Positions 1-8,971 of a stretch of DNA of 64,000 nucleotides are shown here, piece by piece. Made by a program: the position numbers and the translations under genes. Numbering within the stretch: position 1 is the stretch's first letter; the number at the start of each line of letters is the position of its first letter. Where the stretch lies: positions 2,799,928-2,863,927 of the forward strand of contig OX337235.1 in the NCBI GenBank assembly GCA_946965045.2, given 5' to 3'. The notes under the pieces were generated by a model. The model searched no databases. It had not been told where the DNA came from and saw only the letters and a list, made by a program, of their open reading frames with translations. Source of the stretch: Epithemia pelagica. Taxonomy: Eukaryota > Bacillariophyta > Bacillariophyceae > Surirellales > Surirellaceae.

Positions 1-296
1 TGATTACATCAAATATAGCCCAACTCACCCAACACATGTATTTCGTCGACAGGGTGGCGCGCGGCAAAGTGTCTTCGCAACGCCGTGCTGGTTCCCGCCT
101 CATAAGGGCAGAACGGTAGTACTGGGCATGCCATTGTTGTTTGTTTGGTTGGCTTTGAAACCACATAGTTCCGGGGTCCACTCGCACAAACTGGTGTGGG
201 TGAATAGAAATCAATCCTCTGTGGGCCAACTATCTCAGGGTGTGTGTTTCGAATGTGTCGTTGAATAGCAAGAAACCATCTCGCGGCCGCGATCAA
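1..296 (-). pseudogene. LINE zinc-finger region, copy 1 (partial)
   Basis: The reading frame carries the same C2H2-like block seen in copy 2: an RHIRNTHPE finger end, then CPVLPFCPYEAGTSTALRRH followed by AARH. It belongs downstream of the RT in element A. It is cut off from the RT by the nonsense codon and by further differences, and similarity to copy 2 weakens near base 30 before the window edge. These fingers are thought to bind element RNA or DNA in other LINEs; the role here is inferred. Confidence 0.65.
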
Positions 297-381
297 AATA
301 CGAATCGCGGTCTCCCGTTACCACGTTACAATACGCACCGTGCTGGATCCGTTGAACCCGGTGCTTGCCCGCAACGTACAT

Positions 382-1545
382 TCACTTTGTTTTTCTAATG
401 TTAACCTCAATGCCAAACCGCTCAAAAATGTCAACGACTGCATCCAACGAGGCCTGTACTCCATCAGGGCCGATCCCAGCAATCAACCCGTCGTCTGCAT
501 AATACTGCAGCAAAGGCAACTGTGCCTCTGAAAGTCCAGCCTCTCGCAATCGCTCCCGTTCCAAACGAAGAACTGCATCGACCAACACGTTGAAAAGAGT
601 AGGAGATATTATGTCACCTTGTCGGACTCCACGTGTTGTCGTGATGAATTGCCCGAACCTGCCACCACGCTTCGGCACCATCCCACTGTTATCCCAGGCA
701 TTACGTAACACCGCAATACACCTGGGCCCCAGGATCCCGTAATGCTCTAACATAGTAAACAATCGGTCACGGTCAACCGTATCGTAGGCCTTCGTCAAGT
801 CCAAAAAGACCAAAAATGAAACTTCCCCTCTACACCGCGTTGCTTCAACGAGGAGTTTTGCTTCCGCTATCGCGGTGGTACAGCTCCTGTTGCACCAAAA
901 TCCGTGTACTCCTTTGTGCCAAGATACCGAGCTTGTGATTCTCCGATTGATGAGAGTGCTCGTAAGTTTGTAGAGGGTTTCCAATAATGCAATTCCGCGG
1001 AATTTTACAGGCTCCTGCTTTGGAATGAGCACCAGGGCCGCTTGTGAGAATTCCAGAGGGACGTCACCAAATTGAAAGATCTCTTGAACCATGTCAACTA
1101 CTACCGACCAGTGAAGTGCCGCCCCAAAAGTCTCTTTGTCGATCTCCGGCTCTTCCGGCTCGCCTTGACGATGCCAGACTGTCTCCACTTTTCTCGCTGC
1201 TGTGGCCCAGCGTTTGATGTCCTCCACACGGATTCCAGTCGGGCCTGGGGCTTTCCCGTTGCGCATGGGCCCAAGTGGTGCCGCCCTGATCTCGTCCTCG
1301 TGTGGCACCTCATCAGATATTGCAAAACCTTCGCCCACCGGGTTTGGCGGGGGCTCTCCAACCTTGTTAAGACTCTCGTCCTTCGAAAAAAGTGCTCCAT
1401 ATTCTTGTTCAATGGCCTCCATCTCGCATCGTGCGAAAGGGAGGTTGATACCCGCTTTCCTCTTGTACCATGCTGAAAGGACTTGCCATGCCCGTTTTGC
1501 GTCCGTTGGCACGAGCCTTTCAACCATCTCCAACATTTTGTTCAT
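382..1545 (-). pseudogene. LINE reverse transcriptase, copy 1
   Basis: This 387-residue open segment covers most of an RT domain: a GKAPGPTGI segment, FLDLTKAYDTVDRD (palm motif A, first catalytic Asp), RGVRQGDIISPTLFN (motif B) and the catalytic box YYADDGLI (motif C). It is highly similar in protein to the RT in the 3057-6500 frame. It stops at a TGA where copy 2 reads Trp (RKTKW), and it is out of frame with the upstream endonuclease. It is a remnant and unlikely to be made as a full element protein. Confidence 0.85.
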
Positions 1546-1714
1546 GCGGGCTCGTCGATCACGTTGGAGTAGTGCCGCCGTAACTCATTTTGCAGTTTCA
1601 TACCGACGTCGTCGGTCTGCTGCATACTCCTTGTGTACAGCAGCACTGTTGCTTTTGTTTTGTGTTGTTGTTCTATGATGGCGAAGAGTGCTGCATTTCA
1701 TTCCTTGTCTTCGT

Positions 1715-2860
1715 TTATCTGCTATTGCCGCCCAAGTGGTCCCTGATCCAATCACTTTGCAGTTTATGCGGCTTAGTCTCTTGCACATCGTTACCGAGGA
1801 TCCGTAGTTTGTGACCAACCGCTGACCTCGGTTGTATTGGGACCGGCCACTGCCGAAGCTGCCACATCTTCTTCCGATGTAGTTTCAAGTCCCCAGCTGG
1901 TACATCCACGTATACCATTCGATGATCGGTGTTACACAGCCCCGAAAATCGAATCCTGTGGGTACACACCGGCATAGATGGCGCCGCAAGGATATAATCG
2001 CAAACCGACCGGATCCTTTTGCCTTTCCGAACTTGCGACCACGTCCATATACCCGTGCCTCGTCGTTGGCAGAAACGACGACCGGTATCCTCTAACCCCA
2101 AAGAAGAAACCAAGGCACACACCGCCGAGCATCGCTTGCTTTCAGAAGCGGTTGTACCACGCAACAAATCCATCTGGGTATCTGCCACCCGGTCAAGCTT
2201 GGCGTTGAAGTCTCCCAGTCGGAAGTATCCGATCCCACTGTCCCCCATGAATTTTGTTGCAGCCTCAATGTTGCGGATTGTCTCGCGATAATCCGACTGT
2301 TCCCTAGCTGTGGGCGATATATATGCACCAACCAGCCCGAAGGACCGATGCCCAGACACGACAACCAACGAGACAACGTCATGGTCCCAGACCTTGAACT
2401 ATTCGATGGAAAATTGTGGATGCTTTGTCTTGAAAATAAAAACTACACCACCCCGAGAGCTCGAACGAGCACCGCTCGCCGCCACCGTGTAACCGAAGCA
2501 TGACTTCGTGTGTCGGTCGGTTGCAAGCTTCGTTTCTGTCAAGAGAGCAATGTCCACATTCATTTTCTTCATACTCTTTATCGTCGCCTCAAGGTTGCCT
2601 CCTTGAGCACTTCTCATGTTCAGTGTCCCCACCCGCAGGCGCGCACCTGTAACCTCAGTTCCAGCCCCGTCGTAGGGCGTGATAGGCGATGAGAGATGAC
2701 CCGCGCGCACACTTTTCTTCCTCAAAAAATTGTTGAAAACCACCGCGTCGACAATGGGACGATGCCAGCACCGATATCTCGACACGGAAACTGCTTTCGA
2801 CCCAGTCCAAGCGCAAACTGAACCCAGCACGAGTACTAACAGTAACGCGGTGTATCCCAT
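1715..2860 (-). pseudogene. LINE endonuclease (EEP family) with in-frame stop
   Basis: Two open segments, 2860-2399 and 2368-1715, are in the same frame and separated by TAG at 2399-2401. The first holds the endonuclease start (RVGTLNMRSAQGG, then a DIALLTETKL metal-binding segment). The second holds GDFNAKL, SVCDYILA and a terminal TDHRMVYVDV, the usual catalytic Asn and Asp-His pieces of exonuclease-endonuclease-phosphatase domains. In LINEs this enzyme nicks the target DNA to prime reverse transcription. The first ATG precedes a hydrophobic stretch of about 16 residues, unusual for this family and perhaps not the true start. After DVQETKPHK the frame is lost relative to copy 2, so the protein cannot continue into the RT. 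Confidence 0.8.
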
Positions 2861-2989
2861 TTCCCATTACCCCAAATCGTATGATTAGAGGTCTCTCCTG
2901 CTTGCCACACAGGAGAGGGGGTTGCATGGCCGTGTGGTGTGTGTGTGTGTATGCGATTATTCTTTTAACCAGGCTAGCTAGTCTAGAAC

Positions 2990-5601
2990 TGTCCCGACGG
3001 GATAAATCCTTTGGGCTCTCGCTGGCAGTGTCAGTACTTGCAAAGTAACCCGGAAATTAGAATGAGAATTCCGAGCTTTCAGAGGAGGAACTTACGCAGC
3101 AATCAAACTGAGTGTACTGTTGGTGGAACCGATTGAAATTACGGACATGGCCGGCTGTAGTCTGTTTGGTGGAGTCGTTATAGGTTGGAGAGAATTTCAA
3201 GTATGTGAGATAGAAACGTTCACGGCGAAGGTTGACGTAGTGCATGATGGGTTGAAGTCCGCATCTTTGAAACGTGCTTGCTGCGGACGGATAAACCCAG
3301 GTGAGGTCCTCCGGGTTATCCTCTGTGTACGTTGGATGAACGTACATCCGTGTCAGGTGCCGGGCGCAACCGACATGGAAGGATGTCAGTAGTTGTTGCA
3401 TTCGGGGCGTGAATGTCCACGTCTCGCTCCCGTACAGCAGGACAGTAGATACAACCACCAGATACATCCGGGTGCGCATTGCCAGAGATGCGCGTTGCGA
3501 ACGAAGAAGACGAGAAAGTGCGCCCCATTTCGCCCGCGATCTTTCAATATTCCGCTGGCATGCCTCTAAGTCATCATCCTCCGAATTGAGGACTCGTCCG
3601 AGGTACGTGAATGAAGACACTTGACCAATTGGCTTGCCTTTGACGAAGAACTGCGGAAGGTTTGCGAGTTGTTCCGCCAAAGCATCAGCGGCCTTTCGGC
3701 TGTCGAACTTTCGTTTCCCATTTTGGCATATCGCCGAAGCAAGATGACGCCGTGTAGGAGCCGGACCTTTGACGTATTGATTACACTCGGTACACCGGAC
3801 ATAACCCAACTCACCCAACACATGTATTTCGTCGACAGGGTGGCGCGCGGCAAAGTGTCTACGCAACGCTGTGCTGGTTCCCGCCTCGTAAGGACAGAAC
3901 GGTACTGGGCACGCCGTTGTTGTATTGTTGGTCGGTTTGCAAACCACGTAATTTCTTGGTCCACTCGCGCGAACCGGGGTAGGCGAGTAGAAGTCGATCC
4001 GACGTGGGCCAACCGATTCAGGGTGTGAATGTTGGATATGCCGTTGAACACATCTCCGTTGCAAACGGCCATGGCACACGGGGCAAGATACCATCTCGCG
4101 ACCCCGCTCGATATACGAGTCGCGGCCTCCCGTGACCACGTTGCAGTATGTGCCGTGTTGGATTCTGTGAACCCGATGCTTGCCCGCAACGAACATCCAT
4201 TTGGTTTTACGAACATTGACGTCAATGCCGAACCGTTCGAAAATCTCGACGACTGCATCTAACGAAGCTTGTACTCCATCAGGATTGACCCCAGCACCAA
4301 TCAACCCGTCGTCCGCATAAAATTGCAGCAGAGGCAAGTTCGCCTCTGAAAGTTCCACTTCTCGCAATCGCTCTCGTTCCAAACGAAGAACCGCATCAAC
4401 CAAAATATTAAAAAGAGTGGGGGATATTATGTCGCCTTGCCTGACACCACGTGTGGTCGTAATACATTTTCCAAACCTGCCACCGCGCTTTGGAACCATA
4501 CCGCTGTCATTCCAGGCATTGCGCAATACGGCAATACACCTGGGTCCCAGCCCATAGTGCTCTAGCATGGTGAATAACCGGTCACGGTCCACCGTATCGT
4601 AGGCCTTGGTTAAATCAAGAAAGACCAAAAATAGAACCTCACCCTTGCATCTCGTTGCTTCGACTAGGGCTTTTGCTTCTGCTATTGCAGTGGTACAGCT
4701 CCTGCCGCACCGAAATCCGTGTACCCCTTTGTGCCAGGATACCGCGCTGTTTATTCTCCTATTAATGATAGCACTCGTGAGTTTGTAGAGTGTTTCCAGG
4801 AGTGCAATTCTGCGAAATTTCCCGGGCTCTTGCTTTGGTATTAGGACCAAGGCCGCTTGTGAAAATTCCGGAGGTACGTCACCAAATTGAAAGATCTCTT
4901 GAACCATGTCGACAGCTACTGACCAATGGAGCTGAGCTCCAAAGGTTTCGTCGTCAATCTCCGGCTCTTTCGGCTCGCCTTGACGATGCCAGACTGTCTC
5001 CACTTTTCTCGCTGCTGTGGCCCAGCGTTTGATATCCTCCGTGCAAATACCAGTCGGGCCTGGGGCTTTCCCGTTGCGCATGGGCCCCAGTGCCACCCTG
5101 ATCTCGTCTTCGCTCGGAACCTCGTCTTTAATTCCAAACCCATTGCCCACTGGATTCGGTGGGGGCTCTCCAATCTCGTCGATACTCTCATTCTTCGCAA
5201 AAAGTGCACCGTATTCCGTCTCAATGGCCTCCATTTCGCACCGTGCGAGTGGGAGGTTGGTACCGCTCTTTCTTTTGTACCACGCTGAAAGGACTTGCCA
5301 TGCCCGTTTGCCGTCCGTTGGTATGAGCCTCTCAACCGTCTCCAACATCTTGTCCATGCGGGCTTTCCGGTCTCGTTGGAGGAGCGCCACGGTAACTCGT
5401 TTCACAGTTTGGTACCGACGTCGTCGGACTGCATACTCCTCGTATACCGCAGCGGTGTTGCTTTTGTTTGTTGTTGTTGTTCTCTGTGTGCGAAGGGACC
5501 CACATTTCAGTCCTTGTCGTCTCTTTTCTGCTATAGCCTTCCAGGTATCGGCCCTGATCCAATCGCTTAGTGGCTTATGTGGTTTCGTCTCTTGCACGTC
5601 T
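2990..5601 (-). mobile_element. LINE-type retrotransposon A, copy 2 (5'-truncated)
   Basis: Nucleotide similarity to copy 1 starts abruptly near 5601 (copy 1 equivalent about 1790) and runs to about 3060. The endonuclease is missing, so this is a classic 5'-truncated LINE insertion. RT, zinc fingers and the C-terminal domain are all in one open frame. Upstream of 5601 the sequence belongs to a different LINE (element B), so A copy 2 either inserted into B or was joined to it. No poly-A tail is visible; the 3' flank has only a short GT repeat near 2937-2952. Confidence 0.8.
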
Positions 5602-6500
5602 GCTCTTAGTTGGTGGAGTGATTTGTCTGCTGCAAAGGTTCTGTTCACTGCCATTTGGTTGTTGGCATGGATTGCCAGTGCTGAGACAATGCTATGGGCC
5701 AGTGATGCTTTAGCATAGTGTGCCAGGGAATAAATGTTTGCTTCGGGGAAGATCATTTTCATGGTCCTTTTGGCTTCGGCAAGGAGGTTGGACGGGGACT
5801 GTGGGAGCTCCTGGTACCTGGTACAAGGCGAATGCTGCTGGGTGTGCTGTGCTCCGCGTTGGTGATTTTCCAAAATGTGGGTCGGTCCCGTTAGGTGGCT
5901 GTGTGGTGGTGAAGGGGTGTGGGTGTTCAGTGTCAAACAACAGTCGTGGGCAAAACCACCACCAAGGGAACCAAGGTGGTCCACTGTGAATGGCACAAGG
6001 TAGATGCTGTTGTGGAAGAGATGGGTGGCAGTGTCACTGTCCCTGCAGTACTTGGTGCGAGCGGCATCATTGTGTGTCCTGGAGGCAGAAGTTGTGAGGG
6101 CATTATTCCAATTATGTTGGCAGGCAAGGCCCGGTGGTTCGACGTGGACGTCGTGGACAGAGTCGACCACCCCTGCGGCGGGAGTGGCACGGCGGAGAAG
6201 GTCATACAACGTGTCACGGATCGAGTTGGAGAGGGCTATCTTGGACCCCTGGGAGCAGTGGAAGAGGTGGTCTCCTTCCATGTCCATTGGTTTTGTGCAT
6301 CGACAGGCTTGGGTGTTGGTTCGGAGCAAGGGAAGGCGGAGTTTCCGTCGTAACGCTGTCCGGAAGATGGGATTGCTTAGGTGGAAGCATTCGGCAGGCT
6401 GTGGTGGGAGGTGCAGTGCGAGACTGGTCAATGGCGAGAGGAGGGCGGGCAAGCTACTGCGTTGTGTGGCCGGGGTGGATTCGATGAGTTGGGGAATCAC
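3057..6500 (-). CDS. Mosaic LINE ORF: element B C-terminus fused to element A RT, zinc fingers and C-terminal domain
   Basis: One frame of 1147 residues. Residues 1 to about 300 come from element B: a Cys-rich GDHLFHC block (CRC...DMEGDHLFHC) and FTVDHLGSLG, typical of the tail of a different LINE polyprotein. From DVQETKPHK onward it is element A: an N-terminal linker, RT (GKAPGPTGI, LDLTKAYDTVDRD, RGVRQGDIISP, QFYADDGLI), then three zinc-finger-like units (CPVCHGRL...HIQHSH, CPVPFCPYE...HFAARH, CTECNQYV), then a terminal domain (SSFTYLGRVLNSEDD, LLYGSETWTF) usual after LINE RTs. The fusion keeps frame across the junction near 5600. Whether the fused protein is ever made is unknown; the ATG at 6500 lies inside element B and is not a natural start. 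Confidence 0.75.
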   Translation of the reverse strand: MIPQLIESTPATQRSSLPALLSPLTSLALHLPPQPAECFHLSNPIFRTALRRKLRLPLLRTNTQACRCTKPMDMEGDHLFHCSQGSKIALSNSIRDTLYDLLRRATPAAGVVDSVHDVHVEPPGLACQHNWNNALTTSASRTHNDAARTKYCRDSDTATHLFHNSIYLVPFTVDHLGSLGGGFAHDCCLTLNTHTPSPPHSHLTGPTHILENHQRGAQHTQQHSPCTRYQELPQSPSNLLAEAKRTMKMIFPEANIYSLAHYAKASLAHSIVSALAIHANNQMAVNRTFAADKSLHQLRADVQETKPHKPLSDWIRADTWKAIAEKRRQGLKCGSLRTQRTTTTNKSNTAAVYEEYAVRRRRYQTVKRVTVALLQRDRKARMDKMLETVERLIPTDGKRAWQVLSAWYKRKSGTNLPLARCEMEAIETEYGALFAKNESIDEIGEPPPNPVGNGFGIKDEVPSEDEIRVALGPMRNGKAPGPTGICTEDIKRWATAARKVETVWHRQGEPKEPEIDDETFGAQLHWSVAVDMVQEIFQFGDVPPEFSQAALVLIPKQEPGKFRRIALLETLYKLTSAIINRRINSAVSWHKGVHGFRCGRSCTTAIAEAKALVEATRCKGEVLFLVFLDLTKAYDTVDRDRLFTMLEHYGLGPRCIAVLRNAWNDSGMVPKRGGRFGKCITTTRGVRQGDIISPTLFNILVDAVLRLERERLREVELSEANLPLLQFYADDGLIGAGVNPDGVQASLDAVVEIFERFGIDVNVRKTKWMFVAGKHRVHRIQHGTYCNVVTGGRDSYIERGREMVSCPVCHGRLQRRCVQRHIQHSHPESVGPRRIDFYSPTPVRASGPRNYVVCKPTNNTTTACPVPFCPYEAGTSTALRRHFAARHPVDEIHVLGELGYVRCTECNQYVKGPAPTRRHLASAICQNGKRKFDSRKAADALAEQLANLPQFFVKGKPIGQVSSFTYLGRVLNSEDDDLEACQRNIERSRAKWGALSRLLRSQRASLAMRTRMYLVVVSTVLLYGSETWTFTPRMQQLLTSFHVGCARHLTRMYVHPTYTEDNPEDLTWVYPSAASTFQRCGLQPIMHYVNLRRERFYLTYLKFSPTYNDSTKQTTAGHVRNFNRFHQQYTQFDCCVSSSSESSEFSF

Positions 6501-6990
6501 GTGTTCCTTGAGGACGTGGTTGAGTTGGCAGTTGTGGGTATTGTGGTCGAACCTGTCAATATCACTGCGTCGGCATACTCTTTTATGAGCAGGGACGGGG
6601 CCTTCTGGAATGAAGTGAGGGCGGGGTCCTCACTGCATTCCCAGTCTTGGAACCGGTGCTGGTATGGGAGGGGGACGGGTGTCTCCTTGGAGTGGGCCAG
6701 TTTCAAGGCTCGGGCGGTTTGTGTTAGTAACCGGGGGAAGGCCGTTGCGGCCGCATGGTGGTAGCCTAATCCTCCCAGACGGTTGGGAAGGGTTGCAATC
6801 AAGGTGGAGGTCGCTGTGACAGCTGCCTGTGGCGTGGAGGTGATGGTTGCAATGAACTCAGCAATCAACGGGGTGGTTTTGCGTGTTGTTGGGCTTTCCC
6901 ACAGACTGGACCGTGGGTTGGAGTTTGGGTGGGCGAGGGTGATGTCGGTGGGGAGAAGGTGCAAGATCTCCGGGACGAAGGAGTAACGAA
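5602..6990 (-). mobile_element. LINE-type retrotransposon B, 3' remnant
   Basis: Minus-strand remnant of a second LINE lineage. Frame 6964-6497 has LPNRLGGLGYHHAA, the GGLG segment common after RT in these proteins. After a frameshift near 6500-6560 the coding continues with SNPIFRTALRRKLRLPL, the Cys-Cys...GDH...Cys block and FTVDHLGSLG. RT and endonuclease are absent, so the copy is 5'-truncated near 6990. It is interrupted at about 5601 by element A copy 2. Confidence 0.7.
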
Positions 6991-7528
6991 AAAGGTGTAC
7001 AAACTTTGTGCATGAATCTTTTCGTTTGGGGGGATGAAAGTCAACTCCGACCAGCCATAGCTACTTTTGAAGCTTATAGAAACACGTGTCGCGGTACTGA
7101 ATGACCCTACAGTGTAGAAACGATGACAATTTTTGTCCCCAAACTGGGGGACAAAATAATGATGTCTTCTTGATCCACAACAAAAACAACAGACTACACG
7201 TGTCTTGTCTTCTTGATCCACACCAAAAACAACAGACTACACGTGTCTATGGATTTTTCGTGCAACGCGACAGAGACAAGAGACAAAGATAAAAAAAGAG
7301 AGAGAGAGAGACAAAGAGACAAGCAACCGTTCCGACATCCAACGAGTGTGAATCTTCCCGGAAATTCTACTAGAGTATTGGTGTGGCGCCATTGGTGGTC
7401 GGACCCAACAACAGAGCTTTCTTGGAACCAACGCACAGTAGTCTCATCACACGGTCCAGTCGTTGTTTGCTGGTGTGTGTGTGTGTTCGTTTGGACTGCG
7501 TGGACGACTCCCAATCCAACCAGCCATC
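6991..7528. other. Intergenic, upstream of the membrane-protein gene
   Basis: No gene seen. It holds a 43-bp direct tandem duplication at 7164-7249 and a GA-rich tract near 7292-7316. It probably contains the promoter of the gene starting at 7529. Confidence 0.5.
7164..7249. repeat. 43-bp tandem duplication
   Basis: Two adjacent copies (7164-7206 and 7207-7249) differ at about two positions. Each begins GTCTTCTTGATCCACA and ends ACTACACGTGTCT. They lie about 280 bases before the downstream start codon. Each copy ends with a CACGTG E-box-like palindrome, so the duplication doubles a possible bHLH or bZIP site. Confidence 0.85.
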
Positions 7529-8869
7529 ATGCTTTCCTCTCACCACCACACCAACCGCCAGGGACCACGCCAGAGTACGACTACTCGCAAACAAAAACAA
7601 CAACAAGAGGGTACATCCTCCTCCTTTAGTCCTCGAAGACCTGCCAAACCAGTTTCACAATCCACGAGTAGTCGAGGAGGAGGACAAGGGATCATGATTC
7701 AGCCACTCTCCTTTCCCGGCAATGAAAAAGTCGATGACGGAATTGTTTCCTCCTCCTGGGGAGATGATGGTGGTGGTGGTGGAACGTCCACCTCGTTTGA
7801 AGAAGAATATTCCTTGCGCGAAAATGTTCCCTCCTGGACGGACCATGACCATCCTGTTTTCAATGCCACAACCACTACGGAATCACCCCAGGTCGCATCC
7901 TCCGCCTCGACATCGTCGGCGGGGAAAACCACCTTGTCGGATCATGCCTTGGAGGATTATTTTTTTTATGGAGATTATGACGTGGGTTCCTTGATTGGAG
8001 ATTACGACTTGCCCCAACACATGAGCTCCCCCGACGACGATCCAACGACGACGACACGACAGGCTACCGCAAGTCACCAGCAGCCCGAGTATTCGGCGGC
8101 ATTGACGGCGGGTCACGAAGTCATTTTGGTCGATCAAGTGCCCTCCTCCTTTTCAGGCGGTGGAGGATACGATGAAATTTTTTCGCAATTTGGCTTGACC
8201 ACGGGAAGCACGGCCAGTCGTCACAGTCATGCGGCGGCGGCATCGGATCCTATTCACGCGCCGTTTCGACGTCCACCGTCGTCGCATTTGCGGTCCAAGG
8301 GACACCAAGTGGTCCATCAGGCATCGTCTCCCGGTCGAACCACGACAGGAACCAGTGACTCGGAGGACCCGGATGACGACGACGACGATCGTCACGAGGA
8401 TACCGAACTAGGTCGAAAACGACGCCGCCGACGACGCCAACGAAAGAAACTGGCGCGACAATTGTCGTGTCGGAGTGCACAACGAGACAAGCAGCAACAG
8501 CAGCAACAACTGGAACAACCACCACAAGACCATCTTCCGCAAAGTGTCTTGACGGTCAAAGTGTTTGGCCTTTGTCGTTTGGATGTTCTCATTGCCTTGA
8601 TACTCGTCGTGGTGGCCCTGTCGTTGGGATCCGCCGTGGTCGTGGCCATTATTCAACACAAAAATGACCAGGAGGAAGGAGCACCATTATTGGAGGGTGA
8701 CGACCTCGAACTCGAACCAAGTCGAGTCCCCACGGTACGACCCACGTCGTCGGCTCCCTCGTCGTCCTTTTCCTCTCCTCCCAGTGCGGCTCCATCGATT
8801 GGACAAGAAACGAATAGCCTTTCCATTACACCCTTTCCCTCCTTTGCGGACCACCACACTCCTCCATAA
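7529..8869 (+). CDS. Single-pass membrane protein with acidic/basic cytosolic region and Ser/Pro-rich tail
   Basis: 446 residues from the ATG at 7529. Alternatives are 7463 upstream and 7694 (MIQPLSF), which is also plausible. The first 340 residues are low-complexity (His, Ser, Gly, Asp), with an acidic cluster DPDDDDDDRHEDTE next to the basic run RKRRRRRRQRKKLARQ. One strong membrane segment lies at about 350-375 (LDVLIALILVVVALSLGSAV). The tail after it is rich in Ser, Pro and Thr (PTVRPTSSAPSSSFSSPP), like linkers seen on the outer face of diatom membrane proteins. The basic run before the membrane suggests an N-terminus inside. No catalytic domain is recognised. In diatoms similar topologies precede LRR receptors, but no LRR is present here. 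Confidence 0.7.
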   Translation: MLSSHHHTNRQGPRQSTTTRKQKQQQEGTSSSFSPRRPAKPVSQSTSSRGGGQGIMIQPLSFPGNEKVDDGIVSSSWGDDGGGGGTSTSFEEEYSLRENVPSWTDHDHPVFNATTTTESPQVASSASTSSAGKTTLSDHALEDYFFYGDYDVGSLIGDYDLPQHMSSPDDDPTTTTRQATASHQQPEYSAALTAGHEVILVDQVPSSFSGGGGYDEIFSQFGLTTGSTASRHSHAAAASDPIHAPFRRPPSSHLRSKGHQVVHQASSPGRTTTGTSDSEDPDDDDDDRHEDTELGRKRRRRRRQRKKLARQLSCRSAQRDKQQQQQQLEQPPQDHLPQSVLTVKVFGLCRLDVLIALILVVVALSLGSAVVVAIIQHKNDQEEGAPLLEGDDLELEPSRVPTVRPTSSAPSSSFSSPPSAAPSIGQETNSLSITPFPSFADHHTPP

Positions 8870-8971
8870 AGACACTGTCCGTAGCAGCAGCAGAATGGTT
8901 TGGGAAGTAACGACTAGGTAGTACTAGAGACACACACGTTAACTAGTTTCAGGAACTGTGTATGACTTTTT

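Larger units (their letters stand above)
1..2927 (-). mobile_element. LINE-type retrotransposon A, copy 1 (degenerate, runs off window start)
   Basis: On the minus strand this copy has, in order, an apurinic-like (EEP) endonuclease, a reverse transcriptase and a zinc-finger region, all clearly related to the copy at about 3000-5601. The order endonuclease, RT, C2H2 fingers is that of a non-LTR (LINE) element. The copy is broken by an in-frame TAG inside the endonuclease (2399-2401), a frameshift between endonuclease and RT near 1715-1730, and a TGA at the end of the RT domain at a codon that is Trp in copy 2. It lies head-to-tail after copy 2 in the same orientation. Its 5' limit, about 2927-2960, is an estimate. 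Confidence 0.85.

Noticed and set aside
2399-2401. Frameshift in the LINE endonuclease
   Set aside because: The two halves are in the same frame, 164 codons apart by their start codons; the break is a single TAG.
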